A stretch of 64,000 nt of DNA from Lineus longissimus (GCF_910592395.1 NC_088324.1:10814953-10878952), one strand, 5' to 3'. Positions 1 to 11,854 are shown, counted from the first letter of the stretch. The notes: a model not told the origin generated them from the letters alone. Made by a program: numbers and translations.

Positions 1-80
1 AAAAAACGTCATGAAAAATGATTTCTTAAATTGTATATTTCAATGTTTCTTGGTATCTAAATCTTCCCTTTCTATTCCAG

Positions 81-257
81 TATTCCAAGCCAGTAGTCCA
101 GAGCCATGATCAGGGAACAGCAGTTCCCAACGGAATTGACCCTTTTCTTGGTGTAATTCATGCTGTTGGCTCAGAATGGGTTGACACTCACCTGTTTTCG
201 ACCCTGAAAATTAAACATCGAACATTGTTACCATGCAAAATATGTGCTTATTCCTGA
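81..257 (+). CDS. possible terminal exon of an upstream gene
   Basis: A good splice acceptor (pyrimidine-rich tract ending TATTCCAG at 80) is followed by a single open frame of 58 codons ending in TGA at 255-257; the other two frames stop within about 30 bases. The peptide includes GIDPFLGVIHAVGSEWVDTH. I do not recognise the family. It would be the last coding exon of a gene entering from the left edge. The evidence is only an acceptor plus an open frame, so chance is quite possible. Confidence 0.25.
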   Translation, partial: YSKPVVQSHDQGTAVPNGIDPFLGVIHAVGSEWVDTHLFSTLKIKHRTLLPCKICAYS

Positions 258-2300
258 AATCAATAGCACTTCATGTATGTACTCGCTGATCCAGAATATT
301 GCTATTTCTTGTTCCGTTTTCAATTTGGCAATCCATTTACCGTATCTGAGCTATTTCACAGCACAAGAAGTGCAACATTACAACAATGGAGCTATTTCTT
401 GATCATAGCAAAAATGTGTTTCTACATTGTTTTACTCAAATGATGCATGGATGAGCCTTATTGACATATTTGTTTTCAAGAGGAATTGGTTGTAGGTTTT
501 CTTTCTTTTTTCTTAAGGCAGGCCTAATTTAACAGAAGGCCTATATTTTAGGTAGGATATTATTTATACTATAGGCCAATATCAGTTTTGAGATCAATTT
601 CCTCTTGAAGACAATAAACGTCAATCGAGTCTCTGCACCATTTTGATTGGGCGGTTTTGGGCTAAAATACAGTACAAGAGAATGCTCCATTGGTGTTAAC
701 AGAATATGTCATTGTTTTGGTCAGCAATCAGTTCTTGCCACCTTGAAAGCGGTCACGGTTACTTATGACTTGTACATTGTTCAATTGTTATTATGCTATT
801 GTCATTGTCATTTGCCTTTGCCCCTCCCTCCCCCCCCCCATTCTTATCGACACTCACAGTGCACCACCCTCCATCCCATGCCCCGCATGCGCACTGACCC
901 AACATCTGATCCCTTGACACGCTTGCTCAAGCGGCTCAAGCGGCGTCAGCAGTATCAACGTTGTGTTATTGTATTCCAAGTTTTGTAGACGTATATATTA
1001 TATACTTGCCCAATAAAAGTTGCCATATCATCAGGCTTTGTCTCTTGTCCTTCGATATCATCAGGCTTTGTCTCTTGTCCTTCGGTCTCTCAGTGTGGGG
1101 GACACTCTCGAGAAGTTAGATTTATGCACTTACCAAACGACACCAAATGCACCTTCCTCACCAAAATACCTCACGCCTGCGGACAGGGACGAAATAGCCC
1201 AGAGTCTGTACCGTAACTTAATTTGCATCCCGTTTCAATCCAGAATGACATATCAGCCTTTGTCTCTTGTCCTTCGGTCTCTCAGCGTGGGGGACACTCT
1301 CGAAAAGTGAGATTTATGCACTTTCCAAATGCACCTTCTTCACCAAAAATACCTCACGCCTGCGGTCAGGGACGAAATAGCCCAGAGTCTGTACCGTAAC
1401 TTAATTTGCATCCCGTTTCAACCCCGAATGAGATAGCCAACTTGTACCCTGGAGTAAGAAAGATGTGACATTACAGAGCGTCCGATTTGGTCTCGCAAAG
1501 AGACGCGAATTATTCCAGGACATTCAAACTTGTGTTGTATCCTATCCTTACGATGTGTGAGTTGTGATCGGAGGAACTTAGGTGCTGAGATCCGCTAGAA
1601 TAAATCATCAGAGTAACCATGCACTAAGCAGGTAACAACTTATATAACATGATGGGAATAATCGTTTATTGGTCACCGCTGGGGCTGGCAAAGTTTGAGC
1701 CTCGATCACTGGGATCCTAGATCGCTATCACAATCGATTATTATGGGCCAAACTGATCGAGGACAATATCCGCAAACGAAACCAACCCCCTGCCTCGAAA
1801 ATATTAGCTTTAATGATTAACTTCACGCTACTACCAAACTTGTACTGGACAAGATCAATCTCACTACATCTTGACCACCAAGATATGCCTATATTAGGGA
1901 GTAAAGACAATGAGGTTCAGGATGATCTCATCAACAGGGAGCTCCAACACTCATAGTGAAGTCACAACCACACTCATCCAGAGATTCAGGTTTTTTTCAC
2001 TCCAAAACAAATCGACAGGCGGAGAGTATTGAAAACCACTGGTTACGAGGATGAACCTCGTGACGGCACGGGTTAGTTCGGACGAAGTTCGATGGACCAT
2101 TTGTTTTCCCGATAATATGATGAATTATTCAATTTCCCTCAGTCGTTCATCGTGCAACAGGTTCAATGGATGCGATTATTAGCGGATATGTAAGTGGAAG
2201 TCAAGTGGGGCGACGGCCGTTAGAGTTTGGCGACGACGGTTGAATGGGAGGTGAATACAGACCAAACGGAAAAGAGGTTGTCCTCGGAGGAGAGACGAAC
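258..2300. other. intergenic stretch with low-complexity and duplicated sequence
   Basis: No convincing gene was found. A C-rich run sits near 823-840, and a tandem duplication at 1025-1430 is listed separately. Short open frames here carry no recognisable protein and contain low-complexity residues. Confidence 0.5.
1025..1430 (+). repeat. imperfect tandem duplication, about 190 bp unit, with a 30-bp sub-duplication
   Basis: The block starting GCTTTGTCTCTTGTCCTTCG at 1065 recurs at about 1259. Both copies continue through a shared segment including CTCACGCCTGCGG and AGAGTCTGTACCGTAAC and end near 1248 and 1430, with scattered substitutions and small gaps. At its left end a 30-bp piece is present twice back to back (1025-1054 and 1055-1084). 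Frame is not conserved, so this is a DNA-level duplication and not repeated protein. Confidence 0.85.
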
Positions 2301-2302
2301 AC

Positions 2303-2409
2303 TGATTGGTTGCAACCTCCAAAATCGATGTAACGATTCAGTTTTAGGGCTTGGCATATAGAATGTACCGAATATAAAAGATTTGGGTTTCACTGAAATT
2401 CTGTCAGTT
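2303..2409 (+). promoter_or_regulatory. predicted RNA polymerase II core promoter (CCAAT, TATA, Inr)
   Basis: A reversed CCAAT box (CTGATTGGTTGC near 2303-2314) lies upstream of TATAAAA at 2373-2379. TCAGTT follows at 2404-2409, with its A 33 bases from the first T of TATA, the classical TATA-to-initiator spacing. Direction is plus. It lies about 0.9 kb before the start codon of the IR receptor gene and could supply its 5' UTR, or an unrelated short transcript. This is inference from motifs only. Confidence 0.4.
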
Positions 2410-3340
2410 TGAGTCGTGGCCGGCGGCTTGAATCATCCATGGGATTATTACTCTTTCAGGAGTCTGCATGTCTCACCTATTCCTCGGCTAAGGCAAGAAA
2501 CGAAATTTTGATGGGAGTTGAACCTGTTATGGGAGGACAGGAAATCTGGACTACCGAACTAACTCATGAAGACAACATGCAGTGTCACTTCAAATAATCC
2601 TTTGGACATTCGTAGTCTAACGTAGTCAGCGATAAAGTGCCAATGTTCATAAATTACCCTGCAAATCACGGGATTTCCGCTAAACTGCAGCTACTCTCGG
2701 CCTAACAACCAGCAAAGAGAAAAGGGAATCCGTTATTTACGGTGCTTTCGATTTCGATCATGTTTTATATCACTTAGAATCCGGAAATACTCGTTTCAAT
2801 GTTCTAGTTAATGCACACTGGCAAATATAATCTGCAGAACACGAACTTGATCGCGTGTTACGTAGCAACGACAGGCGGACGGTGGACGTGAGAACGGGAA
2901 CATAAAACCCGGGCTTGAAACGGAATATGGCACTTATCAAACCTTAAACTAATGTACATAAAACAACATGTCACCATGATGTTACAAGCAAACATATTTT
3001 TTTAAGAACGAGGTGCTGGAATCATGAATCCTATAACTGCGTCTCATAGAGGTAAATCGATAAAAGGACATTAATGTAAAGTAACCTGGGACATTATCCT
3101 ACAAAATCGCAATGCTCGGGAATAAATTTGAAAACAAACGAATCGGGTGATAAATTTCAGGCGGAAGACATTACAGAAACAATAGCAATTTAGGCGAAAA
3201 GGTTCAACTGACAATATTTTACCTCAACAAGGTAAAAAGCGCTGAGGACAATTCATAATAAGGAGCCAGGACAGGCTTATGTACATTCATAAACACAGAT
3301 TGATATAGGACAACTCATCAGGACGAGAGATCCAAACATC
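2410..3340. other. region between predicted promoter and the IR gene start
   Basis: After the predicted start site an open frame from ATG 2439 runs 52 codons without recognisable features. A possible donor (AGAG then GTAAAT) lies near 3050 and a weak acceptor (CATCAG) near 3320. These would fit a 5' UTR intron of the receptor gene but are not strong enough to assert. Confidence 0.3.
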
Positions 3341-6300
3341 ATGCTGGGGCATTTGAGGCCGGCGTTCGTCGTACTCTCGTTCGCGTTTTGGTATGAGAGG
3401 CTTCCTTCAGCGAATTCTGAGGAGATATCAATAGGTAAGTTTCACCACATCCTCTCCTGGTCCTATACCCGTGGCCGTTATGCCATTTCGGAAACTGCGC
3501 GAGGACATTTGGAATTGGAATGCGTCACTCATAATCATCTCCCTTATCTGGTGTATCAGTCAGTTATCAGCGCCTGACCCCCTCACTACCCCCCACACCC
3601 TTATCTTCCAAAAGGCTTTAGCTATATAGCGCAGCAGTTAGAAACGAAAACATCGTTGAGCGTTATTTTACAGGGGTGCTATAGGGAAGAGGAATATAGG
3701 AGTATTGATAGGTGGTCTACAGTTGTGGAACTGCAAGGGTCTTGCTTTGATTTAGAGATAAGTCCGCGAAATTGCGCGAATAATCTCTATAGGGAAGATC
3801 ATATTACCATTACTTCAGTAGATCTCCAACAGTTTTGTCGTCTTTCGATACTTGGCGGCGAAAAAATACGATTAGTAGCTTCATTGATACTATGTTTATG
3901 TAATGGGGGGGGGGGGGATCAGCAAGGTGACTTATACAGTCGATGGCTCTGATCGCTAATGACATAAAATAATGAGGGGAAAAGGTTAATTGCTTCCATT
4001 ATTGATAATTATTGATAATAGCAATTCTATCATGAAATTGTCTTCGTTTGTTGTGGGTGTGTTATTAACGGATTATCTGTTCAATAAGCCTTTGATTATC
4101 ATGGGAGTTGTGAACTGTGGTGACCGGTTATTGCTAAATTTTACCAATTTACTGGACCAAGTTCAAGGCAATGGGAATAATTAATCCGGTTTACCGTCTA
4201 CCTCCCGCATGGGTTCAGAGCATAGTTAAATTTTTTTTATTATTTTTGAAAAAAGCTTTTTTTTATTGTTTTTATTGTTTTATTCAAAAAATCTTTCCAG
4301 TGGTTCAGCTTTATCTAAACTGATTGAAAAACACAATAAAAACTTGATAGGATAGGGTCGTCACCCTTACGAAAAAGATCTCAGATTAACCATGCTCATC
4401 ATGGCCCATCTGAATCCACAGAATCACTTGGGGAAGGATCGTTGTCTGAGACTGAATTCGCCAAAAATTATGCAATTTTTTCAGCTGGAAACGCATCGAT
4501 GACGACAACGACGACAGTTTTTGGTGATGTTGGTTCATTTTGAGCACAAAAAAGTGAAGATAATGTTTGTACTTAGAAATTTTTTCATCACTCAGTCAGT
4601 TGAAAATTTTCGTCGTCGTCTTTTCACTTTTTTTCCCCCTCAAAATGAACCAACATCACCAAAAACTGCAGTCCCAATTTTTTGAAAAGATTTGACGGGA
4701 TGGATGCATTGTCTTGTCCGTCGATCGACGGGTCTGGCACTGAAAGAGTTAACCCCTGCAGTGCCGAACAAACTTGTAGTGTTCGGGCGCGGTGGAGATC
4801 CGTAAACACTATGACTGATGCCACGACCACTGGCTTCACAATTAAGTATAATGAAAAAACTCTCCAGGGTCCTATTACAATTCCCCATGCATCACACGAT
4901 GATAAAATTACAACTTTCCCACGTCCCACGTCAGGCAAGTGGCGTAATAAAAAGAATCTGAAATATTCATGAATCTGATGTTTTGATAAACAGCATTAAA
5001 ATAATATTTATAGTCGAATTCTCATAGACTACCCCGCATAAAATCAAAGGATATCAAAAATATATTGGTATAATCATGCCACTCCATCATATAAATTAGC
5101 GTGTTTCTTCCGGTGAGTCCCAGCCCATACTAACACCCGTAAAAATTATCTTATTTCAGAACCATGCATTTTATTTCCAGGGCTTTGCTATCAGAGCACG
5201 ACATTTCTTTCACACCAGCAAATATTCAACGGTTTAGCAACTGATTCTTGAAACACTGGACCAAAAACAACAGCTAGCCGTTGTCACCACGGTGGAACAG
5301 GAACTGATGTTCCTTTATATCTTTTTTCTAGGGGTACGGGTACAAGATGCAAAGAATTTCTACCTTGCTGATGCGCTAACGAACATGAAGGGCAACATAA
5401 AGATCAATGTCGTCGACTTAAGCGTAAATATGTCTTATGGAGTTACGGACTTCCGACTGCTCTATAGAGGTAAACTACGCCGCGATTGTTTTTCGATCAA
5501 GTGTTCTCTTTTTTCTGTCTTTTGCAGAATATTTTTACAATACTGTATATACGGCGAAACAGATGCCGCACACTCACTGCTCTGCTGTAACCATATTATC
5601 ATGCAGCACCCGAAAGCGCTATAAAACGGTATTTTTTTACAGTATGTGATGCGATCCTCAACAATGGGATCAGCCTCGTCATATCTGATGTCGCCTGTGA
5701 TGACGTCCCCAGAGCAGCTCAAGCCCTCCAATCATTCCCCGTCGCGCACCTGTTCATTGTGACGTCCCCATGCCGACCCTATGATGTTACAGCTAAAAAC
5801 GCGCTGTTCTACCGTCCCGTGTATTCTTGGACGAAAATTGTACTTGAGATCATCAAGAGGGAAAATTGGAATCATTTGAACATTTTTTATGACGTAACCA
5901 CCGGTAAAGGTAAGATGGTAACACTAGGACGGTTTTTGTCTCGCTTGCATCATTTCAAGGTTACATTAACCACTTCAGCGCCGAACCACGAAGATCAACG
6001 TGGCCCCTCTTTCATGAAGTCCATGAGACACCGATAAACAGCTCAAAGAGAGGGGATTTGGGCAACGTAGATCAACGTGGTTCGGCGCTGAAGGTGTTAC
6101 TCCTTGGTTACTCTTCAGATTAATCTCACTTGATTTGATCGACGCTAGAGTTTCAGAGAGTGCACTGAGGCAACTAGAGGACACCGCAAATAATAATTGC
6201 TGTTGTAGACAATAGAACATTCAGTTGAATGTTCGCATCTTTATGTAGTTTTCAAATATCACTTGGTGAAGGATGATTCGCTATCAAAGATCGAAAAGGA

Positions 6301-9300
6301 AAGCAAAATAAACGTCATTTCGTTGCTTTTCCAGAAAACGTTGATTTCATCATTGACACGATCTATAAACAGGAAAGTTCGACATCCATGACAATCATCG
6401 ATGTCACTGACCTCACAGAAGAAACACTTCATTTTGACCTTGGGCCACTTCTGTTTTCGCTAAAAACTGATATTGCGTTCGGGTATTTTGAAGTCGGACA
6501 GCATTTGCTTCTGTGCACCATGGAGAAGGCGGGGCTTATTCTGAAAGCGGTAAGGTCCTCTTTCAACGCCTTGGCCCATCTCGGTCAAATCTGAAGTTCT
6601 ATCCTGAGCGCCAATTGATGTACTTGTATGTGCCATTACCTAACCAAGCCTTCTCTAGCTCCCATTGACCGAGAGACCGAGACGTTGAGATGGAACGTTT
6701 TATCAAAAGTTTAGATCAATTGTCTAAGATTGAGACGCAAAAACCCAGGAGGGCCAAAACGCCTGGAGTGATTTTGATGATGTTGATGGTGATTTCATCA
6801 ATGAAATTTGATACCAGCCTTGGTGATAATGGTCCACCATTCTGAGCAATAAAAAAGGAAAATGAAACCCCGACTATACAGACAGATAGTGTTGGCTCCC
6901 GTCCTATTTCATTCCCTTTGTTCTGTCATAGTTTGCAGATTATGAGATGCGTAATATGATACAGAAATGGTTGGTCTATCACCCTAAGTGGCCCAATAGA
7001 TGTGAAAGTTTCTTGTTCCTGAATCTCACTCTCACGGACAACATGGCCATCATTCGCCATGTATCGAGTGATACCCGGATTACCGAACAGACGGTGAAGG
7101 AGGTAGGTATACTTGTAAAGCGAATCCTCCACCCAGCAAACACCATCTTCATGGTTTTCTTTCTGAGCTATACAAACACTCTTAGAAATAAAAGCTTTGT
7201 AAATTTTGAAAAACCTTTTAAGGGTTTCAGCCAACACAAAAATCTACCCCCTAGAAGTTTTTTTCAGCGAAATGAAAGACCCTTTGAGTTATTCACATGC
7301 TCAAAAAGCTTCATGTACTTTTGTGTTGGTGGATAAACCCTGAAAGATTTTTCAACGCCCAAGAAACCTAATTTTTAGAGTAGTCGATGAGGTAAGAATG
7401 GTTTCTCATACCACGTACCATCTGCATCTGCACTGTTTTTTTCGCTTTGTACGTGAGTTAATTATTGCTTTCACAGGAGCTCTCCAACACGCTGATGGTC
7501 TCATTCGGTGAAATGTTTACCAGTCCATTATCTGACATAATGCTCAAAAACATATCGAAATGCACCGACTCCGCCAACGCCGAATTCACTAATGCCCTGC
7601 AAAGAGTACTGGAGGTATGTAGGTTTTGTATAAGCATAACTTTCCCAGCTAAGCATCACGCCATTAGGCCTCGTTGACAAGAACTCCGCAGCGGGAAACT
7701 GCCCGCTTTTGCACGCTCTGTGCTCAGTTACAAGCTAGCTTTGGTACTCAAAACCCTGGGATAAAGGTTGCCCCTGGTCGACCTGGTCATGATATCAAGT
7801 CTGACTCAGTGCATCTGCCAAGAAACCTCTTCTGTAATTGAGGTTTATAGTAAAAAAGAGGCTAGCTTTCCCCCAGTCTACATACTTCCCTTTCAGGCGA
7901 ACAGGCCTTATTTCGGCATCAATCCAAATATCACTCAGTTTCGCATCGACTCTCATGTTGGCGTTGGCCAAATCAAAGAAGTAGCGACGTGGGACGCGGA
8001 AAGGAAGCTACAGTTTCATGATAAGCTTTTCCCCAAGACGCAGTGGGGTTTCCAAGGACGGAAATTCGTCGTATCTTCCCTTGAGGTGGGTTTAAATCTG
8101 TATTTTGCTTGGCGGTGAGTATATTGCCAAGAGGTTTTAGCAATCAGGAACGACTTTATAAATCTCGACACCAACAGAAATTATGATTCACCATACTTTT
8201 ATTTGTTTCACCACGGACTTGTAGTATTATGTGAGTGGTTTTACAGTGGCTTTAACAGCCAAGTCTCAGGCCCTTGGGCCTCTTGGGCCTCTTGTTTACA
8301 AGACTGTTGTTCATTCATCAGAGGAGAAATTTCTTTAGGCATATCAATCATCTTTCTTCTTACAGTACTCGTATTTCCAACAGAAGAGGAATATCAGCGG
8401 TAAAATGACGTGGGTGGGGCTCACCTTTGAGATCCTGAATGAGTTAGCGAGGGTCTTAAACTTCACGTAGGTATAAGTGTGGAGATTCCCTGGAAACACC
8501 CCTGCAACGAAATCTGGCAGCATGTCCACGTTTTGATAAAGTTCACGCCGAATGAGCTGCAGAAACCTTCAATACCAAAAGGTGTAAGGCTTTTTAAAAG
8601 CACCTACAGTCTGGAGCTGTAGCGGCCGTAGCAGTTGGCAAGAATGATTTCCTATACCATCAACCCTAAATGGTTTCAATATCTACATCAGCTTATTACG
8701 CGCAGGCGTTGCCCGCCAACAGCAGTGTGCAGCAAATAGCTGCTTTGCAATGTGTTTTTTTTATATCGTCAAGGTATGAAGTGACAGAACCTCCCGACTT
8801 ATTTTGGGGAATCAAGCAGACGGATGGACAATGGAATGGCATGATCAGAGAGGTCCTCGACGAAGTAAGTAACAACCCAAAGAAGAAGGAAAGTGAAATA
8901 ATTAAACAAGCTATCATTCAACGAAACACCATTTTGGGTCGGAGTAAGAAGAGGAATTGCATCTCTCGTGTCTCCTTGATATTAGTCCGATATCCGCTCC
9001 CTTCGCACAACCAGGACCACGACCACTTCCACTATAAGTAGTATTGCTGATGTTTCGTCGGGAATAAGTTATCATTCAGACCCATCGACCTCACCCCTTG
9101 ATGTCACGCTACCGTCCCCACCATCAAGAATTAATAGGCTTGTCTTTATTGAATTTTGCTACTATGTACTGCACCATCGTCTTTCAGAAAGTGGACTTCG
9201 CCGCTGCCTGTTTCTCAGTGACAGCCGACAGGCAACATGTCACCGACATGGCGTCTCCGTACTACAGCGAACAGACAGTCATCATATTTCGGAAACAGGA

Positions 9301-11806
9301 CTCGGCCGGTCCGCCACTCTACATCCGGCCTTACTCCTACACGGTATGGTTCTGCTTAATTGGATGCGTTGTTGGTTCGGGGCTTTTCTTGACTTTCTTG
9401 GCCATCATCAGCCCCTACGAAGGCGTCTACCCAGCCCGGCTCCCAACTCAGACGACATTCCAATATTATCGGTTCGTTCTAATCACGTGTATGCTGTATG
9501 CTTATGGATGCGTCGTTCAACAAGGTAAGAACGTTGTGGCATTATAAATTTATGGTAGGAGACAATGGACGATTGTCTTGGCGGGATGAGTAACCAATCC
9601 CTCGAAGACAATCGCCTTCCCACCCAGCTCATCCCGCCAAGACAATCATCCCGCTAAGACAATCGCCTGCCCACCCCAAGCCAGTTTCTCTCATCAAGGA
9701 CGTTCACAATTACGGAAAGACAGGCCGTAAAGACAAACGCGTTTGTGGTGATATGGCATCAGATTGCTCTTCAAGAATGCAATCACTCGAAGGTACTGGC
9801 TCCGAGGAGGACAAACGTCAAGGTGGAAGGTGGAAGTGAAAGATGGTCACTCAAGGACGCCGAAATGATGACGCGCACTTCCATTACGCTCTTATGCATC
9901 ATATTTTCAGGAGGAAACCGTGTCGCCGAGACTCAATCTATGCGTTGCTTTGCGGCCTTCCAATGGATCATGGCTGTGGTGATGATATCCACCTACACAG
10001 GCAACCTGATCGCCTTCCTTGCCGTAAAACAGGTCGACATGCCCTTCAATACAATCGCCGAGATGGTCCAACAAAACAAACTGCCGTGGGGGACGGTAGA
10101 TGGTGTGGCGCTCAATATGCTCTTCAGAGTAAGTCCTTCTTCTTCTCCTTCACGGGCTCCAACTTCTTTTTTAGCGGATGGCATTCCATCCGTTTAAATC
10201 TTTAGCCATGTAGTGCAATGAAGCGGGCTTTCTTAATTGGGCGCTATCCACATCCGCATCGCTCACACATCACCGTGCTTGCGGACCATTTTCGGGTTAT
10301 AGGTTGGGACACGTCTTTAAGGCTCCTCCATCCATCATTGCCTTCGCTAGTACCTCATCCCAAGAGCGAAACAAGAGGAAGGGGCGAGGTTATCATATCA
10401 ATTTATGACATTAGGGATAAACTGGCTTTAATGCAAAACTGGCAAATCGGAAAACGTTGTATGTAGCGGTAGAAAAGAGATGGCAACTCTTTTGTCCGTG
10501 TGGATTCAATTCGCCCTCATGCTATGATCTTCAGCCTTTAACATTGCATTAAATTTCAGGAATCGAACATTAGTGACTACAAGAAGGTATGGGCCGCTAT
10601 TGAAGCTAACCCAAGTCAAAATCTAGTGAAATCATATGATGATGCTCGCAAGAAGCTACAAACGGGTAAAATATTGCTACTTTTGCATAACTGTACAATT
10701 GCATTGCAGTAATCAGCTATATTATTGTAATAAGTTGCCATTACATTACTGTAGGAAACTACCATTATACATTACTGTGGCAAACTACTATAACATTACT
10801 GTGAGAAATTGATATGTCATAATAGGAAGTGTTAGAAGTTACTGTCAGAAGTTTCCATTGCATTTCTGCAAGATGATATCTTTCATTACTGGATGAAGCT
10901 CAGATTTATGTTTACCCGTTTTCAGAGGAGTGGGCGCTGATAGCGGAGAAGTCTTGGTACCAACAGGAACAAATCAATGATTGTGACCTAATCATGGCGA
11001 AGGAGGAGTTCTTTCCAACAAGCTATGCGTGGTCTCTCCCCAAGGGGTCGTCCTACTTACAGATATTTAATGAAGCGTAAGCAGTCTGGTTTTCTTCTAC
11101 AGTTCTTGTCGACACTGTGAGGCAGGCCTGCCCACTGGGCATCCTGATGTAAACCAAAGGAATCTGGTTATTGTGCACAAACATCGCGTGCCTATAGGTC
11201 TAGAGGACCAATTTGTTATTCTGTTTGAAAGATGCCTTTCATGAGCAACAGATCTTTGGCGGTGCTTCTTTGTCTTTGACAGACACGCACGCAGGTCCAT
11301 TTGCAATGTACGTGACAGCGCCCATAGGATTCTACGTGTAAACTTAGACACTGTGAGCTGGTGAGAGAGCACTGGGGTGAGAGGCTGGCGGAAGGTGTGG
11401 AGTCCCCATCTTTTTCCTCTCCACCATAGCAAACAGAATGAGTTGCAATAAAATTTTCTTACAATCTTTTTGCAGCATTAACAAAATCAGGGAAGCGGGC
11501 CTACTGGAATTCTGGATCAAGAAATGGACCCCGCAGAATTTGGTCTGTAAGGGCCTTGATAAGCAGACGGTGGCAAAAGCTGCACCCCTGAAGGAGGTCC
11601 AGAGTGCTTTCATCCTCCTCGGCTTTCTCCTATGCTTCTGCCTCTTCATCTTCTTGCTTGAATGCATGTGGAAACACCGGCCGGGACGGAGGCGACCAAA
11701 GGCTCCACATGGAGTGCAACCCAATGGGAACTTGTTCACTCTCTCAGCGCCGCCCGGCGGCAGTTCGACACTGAAGTTGACTGAGATGCAGAAAACCCCA
11801 AGTTGA
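3341..11806 (+). CDS. IR-type ionotropic glutamate receptor, complete, 846 aa
   Basis: Ligand-gated cation channel of the plasma membrane, probably chemosensory. The 14 exons keep frame at every junction: 3341-3434, 5332-5469, 5643-5903, 6335-6549, 6932-7102, 7477-7614, 7897-8085, 8366-8466, 8774-8864, 9188-9524, 9911-10128, 10560-10665, 10926-11076, 11476-11806. Exon 1 encodes a hydrophobic signal peptide (LRPAFVVLSFAFW). Residues ~25-400 form the amino-terminal domain. The ligand core S1 keeps the carboxylate-binding arginine (R481 in VTADRQ). M1 lies at ~517-540 and the pore loop ends VVQQG (Q577 at the Q/R position). M3 has STYTGNLIAFLAV, a variant of the iGluR SYTANLAAFL signature. S2 keeps the amine-binding acid (E694 in IAEKS), but the Ser-Thr pair before it is Ala-Leu (645-646). 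M4 lies at ~780-798. IR25a-like assignment is inference; other lophotrochozoan iGluR clades are possible. Exon 5 uses the acceptor ATAG at 6930-6931, the only one keeping frame. Confidence 0.87.
3905..3917 (+). repeat. poly-G run
   Basis: An uninterrupted G tract in intron 1 of the IR gene. No function is evident; it is prone to assembly length error. Confidence 0.8.
4515..4668. repeat. long inverted repeat (hairpin element) in IR intron 1
   Basis: Arm 4515-4544 (starting CAGTTTTTGGTGATGTTGG) is the exact reverse complement of arm 4639-4668. Pairing resumes imperfectly over the adjoining A-rich AAGTGAA/TTCACTT segment, leaving a central loop of roughly 60 bases. The structure resembles a MITE or a fold-back element; no coding capacity is seen. 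Confidence 0.85.
5969..6098. mobile_element. MITE-like element, AACACCTTCA family, copy 1 (IR intron 3)
   Basis: About 130 bp with inverted ends: left ACTTCAGCGCCGAACCACG and right CGTGGTTCGGCGCTGAAGGTG. The interior contains CTTTCATGAAGTCCATGAGA and CAGCTCAAAGAG, both also present in the 53.5 kb copy. It has no open frame, so it would be non-autonomous. It lies wholly within the intron between 5903 and 6335. Confidence 0.75.
7206..7354. repeat. imperfect inverted repeat in IR intron 5
   Basis: Left arm 7206-7240 (TGAAAAACCTTTTAAGGGTT then CAGCCAACACAAAA) pairs with right arm 7318-7354 (TTTTGTGTTGG, then AACCCTGAAAGATTTTTCA) with mismatches and small gaps. It is probably an old terminal-inverted-repeat element. 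Confidence 0.6.
9571..9647. repeat. inverted repeat in the pore-region intron
   Basis: A 20-base arm at 9571-9590 (GATTGTCTTGGCGGGATGAG) has its exact reverse complement at 9628-9647. Further partial copies of AAGACAATC follow to about 9670. It sits in the intron that splits the pore loop from M3 of the receptor. Confidence 0.8.
10700..10810 (+). repeat. short degenerate tandem repeat
   Basis: Three to four imperfect units of about 24-28 bases around the core CATTACTGTRRSAAACTA lie in IR intron 12. Unit length varies and no function is evident. Confidence 0.55.
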
Positions 11807-11848
11807 TGTGGACTTCTCGATCGTCATAACCTCCCTTTCTTGTAATAC

Positions 11849-11854
11849 AATAAA
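11849..11854 (+). terminator. polyadenylation signal of the IR gene
   Basis: AATAAA lies 43 bases after the stop codon of the receptor, giving a very short 3' UTR. Confidence 0.65.
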
